Below, piece after piece: positions 47,953 through 55,246 of a stretch of DNA of 64,000 nt. The notes beneath the pieces are model-generated. The model saw only the letters and a program-made list of their open reading frames with translations. It had not been told where the DNA came from and ran no database searches. How positions within the stretch are numbered: the stretch's first letter is position 1; each line of letters begins with the position of its first letter. A program made the translations under genes and the position numbers. Location of the stretch: positions 62,001 through 126,000 of the forward strand of contig JAISNV010000019.1 of assembly GCA_031276035.1 (NCBI GenBank), in the 5' to 3' direction. Origin of the DNA: Bacteroidales bacterium. Lineage in GTDB: Bacteria > Bacteroidota > Bacteroidia > Bacteroidales > BM520.

Positions 47953-48783
47953 TTAAAGATATAATTTTTTTAATAAAGTAATCTCGCTTTTGAAACCATC
48001 CAATTCATTAGGAGTTTCCAAATAAAACGGCAAATGTTTTAAAGCAGGATGATTAATCACATTCCCGAATGTCTCCAATCCCAGCATTCCATCCCCTATT
48101 TTCTGATGGCGATCTTTATGACTCCCCGGTTCATTCATACTATCATTTAAATGGATTGCTTTCAATTTATCTAATCCGATTATGTCATCAAACTCATCCA
48201 AAACTCTATCAAGATTATTAACGATGTCATAACCGGCATCACTGACATGGCAAGTATCAAAACAAACTCCGATATGTTCGGAAAATTTTATCTCATTCAA
48301 TATTTGCTTAATTTCTTCAAATTTTCCTCCAATTTCCGTACCTTTTCCCGACATAGTTTCAAGCAAAACAGTTGTTGTTTGATTTTGCTTTAGAACTGAA
48401 TTTAATGTGTCAGTAATTAACTCAATTCCTTTCTCAACACCTTGTCCGACATGGTTTCCCGGATGCAGATTATACATGTTACCAGGTACTTCTTCCATTC
48501 TCTCAAGATCGTCTTTTAATGTATTTACAGCAAATTCTCTAATATGACTTTCTGCAGCACACGGATTCATAGTGTAAGGTGCATGTGCTAAAATTTTACC
48601 GAACTTATGCGCTTTGGCAAAATTAGTGAAAGCCATCACATCACTTTTATCAATATCTTTAGCCTGACCTCCACGCGGATTTCTTGTGAAAAATTGGAAA
48701 GTATTAGCACCAATGCTTAGGGCTTCTTCACCCATATTTAGAAATCCTTTCGAAGACGATAGATGACATCCTATATAAAACAT
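47953..48783 (-). CDS. nfo: Deoxyribonuclease IV (AP endonuclease family 2)
   Basis: Zn-dependent AP endonuclease that also removes 3' blocking groups after oxidative damage. 276 aa, normal length. Zn-ligand motifs: LAHAPYTMN (His), [10 protein letters not shown] (His), [11 protein letters not shown] (Glu), [14 protein letters not shown] (Asp, His), [23 protein letters not shown] (Asp, His), and YLETP. First gene of a probable operon with the DPS-like and ZIP genes, a combination that fits oxidative stress and iron control. Confidence 0.95.
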   Translation of the reverse strand: MFYIGCHLSSSKGFLNMGEEALSIGANTFQFFTRNPRGGQAKDIDKSDVMAFTNFAKAHKFGKILAHAPYTMNPCAAESHIREFAVNTLKDDLERMEEVPGNMYNLHPGNHVGQGVEKGIELITDTLNSVLKQNQTTTVLLETMSGKGTEIGGKFEEIKQILNEIKFSEHIGVCFDTCHVSDAGYDIVNNLDRVLDEFDDIIGLDKLKAIHLNDSMNEPGSHKDRHQKIGDGMLGLETFGNVINHPALKHLPFYLETPNELDGFKSEITLLKKLYL

Positions 48784-48840
48784 AATTTATCTACAATTAC
48801 ATTAAAAATTCTGAAATTATATTGTACCTGTTTTATTCTG

Positions 48841-48848
48841 CAAAAGTA
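48841..48848 (-). promoter_or_regulatory. Promoter -7 box for nfo operon
   Basis: TACTTTTG on the minus strand (TAnnTTTG), 57 bases before the ATG at 48783. Confidence 0.65.
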
Positions 48849-48911
48849 TAAAATAAATACCGTTTTTTTATTCTTATTATTATATTTGTTTAAATAAATA
48901 TCAATTAAAAT

Positions 48912-50420
48912 TTAAACCGAATATCCTTTAACTCCAAGTTCTTGATAAGTTTTTTTAAGAGCTTCCTCATCATCAGTAATTATCAACATAACATCATTTT
49001 TTTCCAAAATAGAATTCCCTCGAGGAATAAAATAATGGTTCCCGCGCTTTATCATAACAACCAAAGATTTTTCAGGTATCGGAATATTCATAAGTTTATT
49101 TCCGTTACGCAAACTATCTTCATTAACAACAACTTCCGACATTGCCGATTTTACTTCGTCAGAAAAATCAAATTCGACACCAAATTCACTTTTCTTTTTA
49201 ATCTCTACATCTTTATTTGCCAATCCAAGTAATTTTGCTGCTGAGGCAACAGTTGTACCTTGTACAAGCATTGATAGTAAAGTGATAAAAAATACGATAT
49301 TAAAAATATCTTGAGCATAAGGAATTTCTGCAACAACAGGATATGTTGCAAAAATTATAGGTACTGCACCTCTTAATCCAACCCAAGAGACATATAAACG
49401 TGCCTTCATCGTTAATTTTCTAAAAGGAGCTAAAGATATTAATACGGATAAAGGTCTTCCGAGAATTATCATAAATATTCCGATGAGAAGGCCTAACAAT
49501 GCGATTGATCCTAATTCTTTAACATTAACTAAAAGGCCGAGTACCAAGAACATAATGATTTGAAATAACCAAGTCAATCCATCATAAAATTTAACAATTG
49601 ATTTTTTATGAACAAATTTAGAATTACCTATAACTAATCCTCCTATATAAACTGCAAGATATCCGTTAGCCCTCAATACTTCGGAAAGAGAAAAAATAAA
49701 GAAGGTAGTAACAAGCATGAGTACCATATATAACCCGTCATTATTCAAATTGATTTTATTGATTACCCACACCATAAGTTTACCTAATAAGAATCCGAAA
49801 ACGGCACCCGCAATAAATTTATAGAAAAAGCTACCAACAATCATCCAAGCACCGGGGGCTTCTACACCCGGTTGTAAAATTTGTATAAGAACAATAGTTA
49901 ACAAATATGCCATAGGGTCGTTACTACCGCTTTCGAGCTCAAGTAAAGGGCGAAGGTTTTGTTTTAATCTGGCACTTTTAGATCTTAAGATTGCAAAAAC
50001 CGTCGCCGAATCGGTTGAAGACATTACAGCAGCAAGCAAGAGCGATTCAGCAAAATTTAATGATAATCTGTTACTTATCGGAGTGAAATTAGTTATCCAC
50101 CAAATAAAAGTTCCTGTTAATAAAGCGGTCAATAAAACTCCTAAAGTTGCCAATACTATCCCTTCTTTTGCAACCGGCTTAATATCAGAGTATTTTGTAT
50201 CCATACCGCCGGAAAATAAGATAATACACAAAGCGGCCATACCGATATTCTGAGCAACCTTCGGATTGTCAAATGGAATAAAATTTCCGGCAAACATTCC
50301 AAGCAATAAAAATAATAACAATACAGGAACACCGAATTTGTAACCTGTTTTGGAAATTAAAATGCTTATAAAGATTAATACAGAACCACCTAAAAGAAAA
50401 TATATCGGGGAAATAACCAT
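48912..50420 (-). CDS. Potassium/proton antiporter with TrkA-C domain
   Basis: 502 aa, CPA1/NhaP2 (CvrA) type. Thirteen or so membrane segments; core ESGSNDPMAYLLT (antiporter motif with adjacent acidic residues) and MSSTDSATVFAIL. The C-terminal cytosolic part (about 415-502) is a TrkA-C/RCK-C domain (LMNIPIPEKSLVVMIKRG, ILEKNDVMLIIT), which gates transport in response to a ligand. Exchanges K+ or Na+ for protons. Single gene, divergent from ispD. Confidence 0.9.
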   Translation of the reverse strand: MVISPIYFLLGGSVLIFISILISKTGYKFGVPVLLLFLLLGMFAGNFIPFDNPKVAQNIGMAALCIILFSGGMDTKYSDIKPVAKEGIVLATLGVLLTALLTGTFIWWITNFTPISNRLSLNFAESLLLAAVMSSTDSATVFAILRSKSARLKQNLRPLLELESGSNDPMAYLLTIVLIQILQPGVEAPGAWMIVGSFFYKFIAGAVFGFLLGKLMVWVINKINLNNDGLYMVLMLVTTFFIFSLSEVLRANGYLAVYIGGLVIGNSKFVHKKSIVKFYDGLTWLFQIIMFLVLGLLVNVKELGSIALLGLLIGIFMIILGRPLSVLISLAPFRKLTMKARLYVSWVGLRGAVPIIFATYPVVAEIPYAQDIFNIVFFITLLSMLVQGTTVASAAKLLGLANKDVEIKKKSEFGVEFDFSDEVKSAMSEVVVNEDSLRNGNKLMNIPIPEKSLVVMIKRGNHYFIPRGNSILEKNDVMLIITDDEEALKKTYQELGVKGYSV

Positions 50421-50448
50421 AGTCTTTATCTTTTTTAATTTTAAAATG

Positions 50449-50456
50449 CGAATTTA
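50449..50456 (-). promoter_or_regulatory. Possible promoter -7 box for the antiporter gene
   Basis: TAAATTCG on the minus strand, a TAnnTTCG variant, 28 bases before the ATG at 50420. The xseA gene has the same type of variant. Confidence 0.4.
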
Positions 50457-50488
50457 CGTGATTTTTATCAAAAATAATATTTAATTCT

Positions 50489-50496
50489 TACTTTTG
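50489..50496 (+). promoter_or_regulatory. Promoter -7 box for ispD
   Basis: TACTTTTG (TAnnTTTG), 60 bases before the ATG at 50557. Confidence 0.62.
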
Positions 50497-50556
50497 CTAA
50501 AATTTTTAATTTCTTTTAAGAAAAATATTTATGACTTCTAATAATATATCTAATTC

Positions 50557-51273
50557 ATGAACATTGCAATAATATTAGCCGGCGGTACCGGAACAAGGCT
50601 CGGTGGGGAATTACCTAAGCAATTTATTAAAATTGCGGGGAAGAGTATCATTGAACATTCAATTGATGCCTTTGAGAAAAATAATAATATTGATAAAATA
50701 TCTATTGTGATTAATGAAAATTATTTTCAACCACTAAATGGTATTATTAATACGAATAAATACAGGAAAATAGATAAGATAATTAAAGGCGGAAACGAGC
50801 GTTATAAATCGAGTTTAAATGCAATAAAAGCATATTCTGAAGCTGTCAATGACAATTTAATTTTTCACGATGCGGCTAGGCCATTAGTTTCTCAAAGAAT
50901 CATTAATGAAACAATTATGGCTTTGAAAAATTTTAATGCCGCAACTGTAGCTATTCCATCATCAAATACTATATATAAAATTAATACAGAAATCAAAACA
51001 ATTGAATCAGTTCCAGATAGAAGAAATTTATATTGCGCTCAAACACCACAAGCATTTAAGTTATTTACAATAAAAAAAGCATACGAATTATTTTTAGAAG
51101 ACGGCAATTTTTTCGCTACTGATGATTGTGGGATACTTTCTAAGTTTATTCCTGATGAAGAAATTTATATCATAAATGGCGATGTTAATAATATTAAGAT
51201 TACTTATAGTGAGGAAGTCCGTGTAGCTGAAGAACTTATTAAATTCAAAATGAATGGATATGATAAAGAATAG
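50557..51273 (+). CDS. ispD: 2-C-methyl-D-erythritol 4-phosphate cytidylyltransferase
   Basis: 238 aa, third step of the MEP isoprenoid pathway: MEP plus CTP to CDP-ME. Seen: IILAGGTGTRLGGELPKQFI (nucleotide loop), IVINENYF, FHDAARPLVS (metal-binding Asp), and YCAQTPQAFKL. It has the D-ribitol-5-P cytidylyltransferase family fold too, but the wider motifs favour IspD. The gap of 116 bases to menG carries two repeat copies. Confidence 0.9.
   Translation: MNIAIILAGGTGTRLGGELPKQFIKIAGKSIIEHSIDAFEKNNNIDKISIVINENYFQPLNGIINTNKYRKIDKIIKGGNERYKSSLNAIKAYSEAVNDNLIFHDAARPLVSQRIINETIMALKNFNAATVAIPSSNTIYKINTEIKTIESVPDRRNLYCAQTPQAFKLFTIKKAYELFLEDGNFFATDDCGILSKFIPDEEIYIINGDVNNIKITYSEEVRVAEELIKFKMNGYDKE
51133..51148 (+). 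repeat. Repeat-like match inside ispD
   Basis: ATACTTTCTAAGTTTA, coding Ile-Leu-Ser-Lys-Phe. Full core; left end differs from consensus. Confidence 0.4.
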
Positions 51274-51291
51274 TATAATTTAAACCACTAT

Positions 51292-51380
51292 TAAACTTAG
51301 AAAGTGCATATTTAAAATTTAAATACCCTTTACATAATGTTTAAAGAAAGAATTACATGTTTTCTAAACTTAGAAAGTGA
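51292..51380 (-). repeat. Pair of dispersed repeat copies
   Basis: TAAACTTAGAAAGTGC (51292-51307) and TAAACTTAGAAAGTGA (51365-51380) on the + strand, i.e. both in reverse orientation, 73 bases apart, in the ispD-menG gap. The second ends 9 bases before the menG ATG. Confidence 0.86.
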
Positions 51381-51389
51381 AATATAAAG

Positions 51390-52121
51390 ATGTTAACCAA
51401 CAAAAAGAATATCGATATTTTCAATGATATAGCAAAAACTTATGATAGAATAAACCATTATCTCTCATTGAATATTGATAAATATTGGAGAAATAAAGCT
51501 TTAGCAAAACACATTGATAAATCTACAGCAAAAGTTTTGGATATTGCATGTGGGACGGGTGATTTTGCAATAAATGCAGCTCAACTTGGTGCTAATAATA
51601 TTATCGGAATTGACTTATCTACTAAAATGCTTGATATAGCAAAAGAGAAAATTAAAAAGAAAAATCTTGATAATATAATTCATGTTCAAGAAGGCGATTG
51701 CAATTCTTTAGATTTTGACGATAACACTTTCGACATAGCAACAATTGCTTTCGGCGTCAGAAATTTTGAAAATTTAGATAAAAGTTTAAATGAGGTTTTA
51801 CGTGTTTTAAAAGATGGGGGCAAAATAATTATTCTCGAATTTACAAGTCCCAGAAATAAGGTTTTCAAAAGAATGTACAATTTTTACATTAAAAATATTT
51901 TACCTTCAATAGGAAGACTGATCTCAGGAAATAAAGGAGCATATATATATTTGCCTACAAGTATAGGAGAATTTCTGCAATATGAAGAATTTACAAGATA
52001 TTTAAAAAGAATTGGATTTAAAAATGTTTATTATAAATCCCTGACAGCAGGGATTGCAAGTGTATATTATGGGGAAGTTTTGAAGATGAAATTATTAAAA
52101 ATTAGTAATTTCAATTTCTAG
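51390..52121 (+). CDS. menG: Demethylmenaquinone methyltransferase
   Basis: 243 aa SAM-dependent methyltransferase of the UbiE/MenG family; last step of menaquinone synthesis. Seen: FNDIAKTYDRINHYLSL (family start), VLDIACGTGDFAINA (motif I), IGIDLSTKML, IATIAFGVRNFENLDKSL (family signature), and ILEFTSPRNKVFKRMYNFY. Menaquinone is the expected quinone in this phylum, so menG is preferred to ubiE. A dispersed repeat ends 9 bases before the start, where the ribosome binding site would lie. Confidence 0.93.
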   Translation: MLTNKKNIDIFNDIAKTYDRINHYLSLNIDKYWRNKALAKHIDKSTAKVLDIACGTGDFAINAAQLGANNIIGIDLSTKMLDIAKEKIKKKNLDNIIHVQEGDCNSLDFDDNTFDIATIAFGVRNFENLDKSLNEVLRVLKDGGKIIILEFTSPRNKVFKRMYNFYIKNILPSIGRLISGNKGAYIYLPTSIGEFLQYEEFTRYLKRIGFKNVYYKSLTAGIASVYYGEVLKMKLLKISNFNF

Positions 52122-52184
52122 TATAAAAAAACAATTGATAATTTTTATTTATGCTTATATCGAGTTCGAGAAAAGGTATGCTAT

Positions 52185-52200
52185 AAGACTTAGAAAGTGA
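52185..52200 (-). repeat. Dispersed repeat copy
   Basis: AAGACTTAGAAAGTGA on the + strand, the reverse complement of the family, in the gap after menG and 28 bases before the long palindrome. Confidence 0.82.
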
Positions 52201-52228
52201 TTATAAAAATGCTATAAATCTGTATTAG

Positions 52229-52286
52229 TCTCACTCTGAAATAGCTTGCAATATTAATATTGTAAGCTATTTCAGAGTGAGACAAT
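52229..52286. repeat. 58-base near-perfect palindrome
   Basis: Two 29-base arms (52229-52257 and 52258-52286) that differ at one position, which would be a G:U pair in RNA. Arms begin GTCTCACTCTGAAATAGCTT. No spacer and no T-run on either side. It lies between the convergent ends of menG and the 64-aa gene, so it may be a terminator without a U-tract, a cruciform, or a mobile-element remnant. Confidence 0.85.
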
Positions 52287-52302
52287 CCAAAACCAATAAA
52301 TC

Positions 52303-52497
52303 CTACCCACGACTATCCATGCTCGCTTCATCGGGATTAATTCTATCAGTTGCAACTTTTACTTCGTCATCGGTCAAACCTGTTTCACCCAAAGGTTTTT
52401 CATTGGCCACAATTTCATCCATTGTCATATCAATTTCTTGTTTTTTCTCACAAGCAGATTGGATTTTTGATTCGTTGTTTTTTTTGTTTTCCTTCAT
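52303..52497 (-). CDS. Small acidic protein of unknown function
   Basis: 64 aa: Lys/Asn-rich start, one Cys (SACEKKQ), then an acidic end (MTMDEIVANEKPLGETGL, DDEVKVATDRINPDEASM). No signal peptide or membrane helix. Not recognised. Reasons to think it is real: a TAnnTTTG promoter 45 bases upstream (52550-52543), a defined end followed by the 58-base palindrome, and no competing ORF. A purely chance ORF is not ruled out. Confidence 0.5.
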   Translation of the reverse strand: MKENKKNNESKIQSACEKKQEIDMTMDEIVANEKPLGETGLTDDEVKVATDRINPDEASMDSRG

Positions 52498-52542
52498 ATT
52501 ATTAGAACTTTAAATTATTTTTTCGGTTGAATTTTTGAATTA

Positions 52543-52550
52543 CAAAAGTA
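52543..52550 (-). promoter_or_regulatory. Promoter -7 box for the 64-aa gene
   Basis: TACTTTTG on the minus strand (TAnnTTTG), 45 bases before the ATG at 52497. Confidence 0.55.
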
Positions 52551-52730
52551 ATTAATTTAATGAAAATAGATAATAGAAAGTGTATATAATTATTAATCTT
52601 AACTTAAATCTGTTTTTACACCATAATTCGAAAGTGTTTTTATTAATATTGATAACTATTTCAATAAAAATTAATTTTTCTCAATCATGTTATTAATCAT
52701 AAAATATATTTAATATTCTACATAAATTTA

Positions 52731-52738
52731 TAGTTTTG
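52731..52738 (+). promoter_or_regulatory. Promoter -7 box before a truncated ORF
   Basis: TAGTTTTG (TAnnTTTG), 37 bases before an ATG at 52776 that opens a signal-peptide-like ORF. Confidence 0.45.
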
Positions 52739-52775
52739 AAAAACGTAGTATAAATCTACAAACAAAAGGTGAACA

Positions 52776-52871
52776 ATGATTCCTTCTCTATTTGTATTAA
52801 TAATCATTGTCGATACAATGAACCTTATTGCTCAAACCCAACCTACTTCTATGCATTTAAAGCCAAACTGA
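52776..52871 (+). pseudogene. Truncated signal-peptide ORF, likely gene remnant
   Basis: 31 codons then TGA. The peptide starts MIPSLFVLIIIVDTMNLIAQ and continues TQPTSMHLKPN, which looks like a Sec signal with an AQ cleavage site and the first residues of an exported protein. A promoter box (52731-52738) and an AAAGGTGAAC ribosome-site-like stretch precede it. The same frame continues past the TGA with residues such as YNIKATYIYTLPNRF, broken by further stops, so I read it as a decayed envelope-protein gene. Confidence 0.4.
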
Positions 52872-52893
52872 GTTATTAGTTACAATATTAAGG

Positions 52894-53052
52894 CTACATA
52901 TATTTATACCCTTCCGAATAGATTTCTGCATAATCAGCGCCGTTATCAGTAATATTACGGTTATAGCTACTTAATTAAGTTTCCTTAAGTCTCATTCCTA
53001 TACCTTCTATTTAGCAACTGATTAATACAATACCAACAATTATGATCGCCAT
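52894..53052 (-). pseudogene. Possible decayed lipoprotein gene (opposite strand)
   Basis: One minus-strand frame reads MAIIIVGIVLISC, a lipoprotein-like signal, then has a TAA, a second TAA 12 codons on, and ends NITDNGADYAEIYSEGYKYM before a TAG. All pieces are in the same frame over 53 codons. It competes with the plus-strand reading of the same region; at most one is likely to be right. Stretches 52560-52730 and 53053-53110 hold no feature I can support. Confidence 0.25.
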
Positions 53053-53110
53053 AAAAACATTTTATTTTTTTAATTTGAGTTTAAATTATTAATAATATTT
53101 TAGCATAAAA

Positions 53111-53779
53111 TTATTTTAATATGCAAGTAATTGATTTAGAATATATACACCCACAATACTCCTGTCTATAAATACCATATATTTTTGAAAGTTCAATCGA
53201 ACGTTTATATCCTTCTTTCTTTTTAAAATCTGATAATAAGTATTTTAATCCGTACTTTTCGGCAAGTTCACCGCCGATCTTATTTAACTTATCAGCATTC
53301 TTCATCGGACTAACGGAAAGTGTAGTTGTGAAATAATCGAAATTCAGTTTTTTAGCGATAATTGCCGCTTCTTGCAATCTTAATTCATAACATTTTGTAC
53401 ATCTGTCTCCTCCCTCCGGCATATCTTCCATCCCTTTCACTAATTCATCAAAAACATCAGGGTAATAGTCACCTTCAATAATTTTGATTAAATCTGTGTG
53501 TGTCAATAAACTTTCTTTCTTATTGACTTTATTTATTTTATCCTCATTCAATAAATCAATCAACCTCCTTTGTTCGTTCAGTCTTTTCCGATATTCTTCT
53601 TTCGGAAATATATTGGGATTATAATAGAATATAGTTATACAAAAATATTTCGATAAATACTCAAGAACATAACTACTACACGGTCCACAACAACTATGTA
53701 ATAATAAAGAAGGTTTACTTCGCAATTCTGCAATTTCTTCCAGAGTCTCGTCTAATATTTTTTGATAATTAGTATTCAT
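53111..53779 (-). CDS. queH: Epoxyqueuosine reductase QueH
   Basis: 222 aa from the ATG at 53779 (an in-frame GTG at 53782 precedes it). Reduces epoxyqueuosine to queuosine in tRNA, the non-cobalamin enzyme that replaces QueG. Cys motifs for the Fe-S cluster and second metal site: HSCCGPCSSY, DRCTKCYELRL, and EYCGCIYS. FYYNPNIFPKEEYRKR and TTTLSVSPMKN are also typical. The -7 box ends 8 bases before the ATG, so the message is probably leaderless or nearly so. Confidence 0.93.
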   Translation of the reverse strand: MNTNYQKILDETLEEIAELRSKPSLLLHSCCGPCSSYVLEYLSKYFCITIFYYNPNIFPKEEYRKRLNEQRRLIDLLNEDKINKVNKKESLLTHTDLIKIIEGDYYPDVFDELVKGMEDMPEGGDRCTKCYELRLQEAAIIAKKLNFDYFTTTLSVSPMKNADKLNKIGGELAEKYGLKYLLSDFKKKEGYKRSIELSKIYGIYRQEYCGCIYSKSITCILK

Positions 53780-53787
53780 CACTTTTG

Positions 53788-53795
53788 CAAAGGTA
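53788..53795 (-). promoter_or_regulatory. Promoter -7 box for queH
   Basis: TACCTTTG on the minus strand (TAnnTTTG), 8 bases before the ATG at 53779. Confidence 0.65.
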
Positions 53796-53813
53796 AGAAA
53801 AACAGTACAAATT

Positions 53814-53928
53814 TCACTTTCTAAGTCTAAGGAGAAAATTCAAAATTAAATTTACTTTCCAAGTTTAAGAAAACCTACAAGATTTTTTTAACTTATATTT
53901 TTGGTTTACTTTCTAAGTCTTAGAAAGA
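53814..53928 (+). repeat. Cluster of three dispersed repeat copies
   Basis: TCACTTTCTAAGTCTA (53814-53829), TTACTTTCCAAGTTTA (53852-53867, one core mismatch) and TTACTTTCTAAGTCTT (53906-53921), same orientation, spaced 38 and 54 bases. The third copy extends into a perfect palindrome CTTTCTAAGTCTTAGAAAG (53910-53928). Located between queH and the rplT terminator. Confidence 0.86.
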
Positions 53929-53942
53929 AACTTAAGAAACCA

Positions 53943-53980
53943 AAATAAAAAAAATCGGACAACTAAACGTTATCCGATTT
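53943..53980 (-). terminator. Terminator after rplT
   Basis: On the minus strand AAATCGGA (53980-53973) pairs with TCCGATTT (53959-53952), 13-nt loop, followed by a T-rich tract to 53943. Ends the thrS-infC-rpmI-rplT operon. Confidence 0.83.
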
Positions 53981-54002
53981 CTTATAAAAACGAACAGAAT
54001 TT

Positions 54003-54347
54003 TTATTTAACTGTATTAACAATTTCTTTAAATGCTTCCGGATGGTTCATCGCTAAGTCTGCAAGAACTTTACGACTTAGTTGAATATCTTTTTTATGGA
54101 GTTTACCCATAAATTCCGAATAAGACATTCCGTATTGACGTACGGCAGCGTTGATACGCGTAATCCATAACGCCCTGAAAGTACCTTTTTTATCGCGTCT
54201 GTCGCGGTAGGCATAAGTTTGACCTTTTTCCCAAGAATTCTTGGCGACCGTCCAGACATTTCTCCTACCTTGGTAGGCACCCTTAGTTCTATTAAGGATC
54301 TTTTTTCTTCTTGCCCTTGATGCAACTGCATTTACTGATCTTGGCAT
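54003..54347 (-). CDS. rplT: 50S ribosomal protein L20
   Basis: 114 aa, usual length. Seen: [30 protein letters not shown] at the start, with [24 protein letters not shown] in the body. Binds 23S rRNA in assembly and, in other bacteria, represses its own operon. Follows rpmI with an 89-base gap. Confidence 0.97.
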   Translation of the reverse strand: MPRSVNAVASRARRKKILNRTKGAYQGRRNVWTVAKNSWEKGQTYAYRDRRDKKGTFRALWITRINAAVRQYGMSYSEFMGKLHKKDIQLSRKVLADLAMNHPEAFKEIVNTVK

Positions 54348-54436
54348 AATATTTCCTTTCTGTGATTAATTTTACTTCAGTGATGAAATATTTTCATTCT
54401 TTTTAGACTGACAGCAAAATGGTTAAAAAATAATTT

Positions 54437-54631
54437 TTACTTATTCAACATATCTTTAATAGCAGCAACATCCGCTTTATTAACAACAACAACCTTCACA
54501 AGATTACGTTTTCTTTTGTTGGATTTTTTTGTTAGGATATGGCTGTGATAAGCATGTTTCCTTTTCAATTTACCGGTGCCTGTAAAACCGAAACGTTTCT
54601 TAGCAGCGGATTTAGTTTTTAATTTTGGCAT
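54437..54631 (-). CDS. rpmI: 50S ribosomal protein L35
   Basis: 64 aa, exact length class. Starts [20 protein letters not shown], with [21 protein letters not shown] following. In the thrS-infC-rpmI-rplT operon. Confidence 0.96.
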   Translation of the reverse strand: MPKLKTKSAAKKRFGFTGTGKLKRKHAYHSHILTKKSNKRKRNLVKVVVVNKADVAAIKDMLNK

Positions 54632-54672
54632 TTTTTGAAATTTTTAATAGTTAATAAAATATTTTAATTCGT

Positions 54673-55224
54673 TTATTTTTTCTTAGCTAAAGGTGCAAGC
54701 ATCATAATCATTCTTTTACCTTCCAGTTTCGGCATCGATTCTACTTTGCCGTATTCTTCAAGCTGTTGTGCAAATTTCAAAAGAATTATCTCGCCTTGAT
54801 CCTTGTAAACAATAGATCTACCTCTAAAAAATACATCTACTTTTACTTTACACCCAGATGCCAAAAACTTCATTGCATGTTTCAATTTAAACTCAAAGTC
54901 ATGATCATCCGTATTAGGACCCAAACGAATTTCCTTTACTTCAACTTTTGTTGATTTTGCTTTTCTCTCTTTTTCTTTTTTCTTTAAATCATAAAGAAAT
55001 TTTTGATAATCAGCGATTTTACATACAGGCGGATTTGCCGTCGGTGATATCTCAATTAAATCTAAACCTAATTCATCGGATAGTCTAATTGCATCTCTTA
55101 AATTATAAATATCCGGTGTTACATTATCACCTACTAAACGAACAACAGGAGCAGTAATTGCTCCGTTGATCTTGTGAAGATCTTCATTTTGTCTTCTGTT
55201 GTTTCTTTGATGTGGTCTTTGCAC
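54673..55224 (-). CDS. infC: Translation initiation factor IF-3
   Basis: 183 aa. Keeps the 30S subunit free and checks start-codon pairing. N-domain: VRLVGDNVTPDIYNLRDAIRLSDELGLDLIEI, then NPPVCKIADYQKFLYDLKKKEKE linker; C-domain: VKEIRLGPNTDDHDFEFKLKHAMKFL and VFFRGRSIVYKDQG. The start codon is GTG at 55224 with no earlier in-frame ATG; infC of many bacteria also uses a non-ATG start, by which IF-3 limits its own translation. Confidence 0.95.
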   Translation of the reverse strand: MQRPHQRNNRRQNEDLHKINGAITAPVVRLVGDNVTPDIYNLRDAIRLSDELGLDLIEISPTANPPVCKIADYQKFLYDLKKKEKERKAKSTKVEVKEIRLGPNTDDHDFEFKLKHAMKFLASGCKVKVDVFFRGRSIVYKDQGEIILLKFAQQLEEYGKVESMPKLEGKRMIMMLAPLAKKK

Positions 55225-55246
55225 TAAATAAAAAATTGGTTAATAC

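Noticed and set aside
47954-47961. TATCTTTA before the DPS-like gene as a promoter
   Set aside because: Does not end in G and overlaps the nfo stop; short gap suggests read-through from nfo.
50449-50456. TAAATTCG as a firm promoter
   Set aside because: A variant of the box; listed only at low confidence since the single-base change weakens the match.
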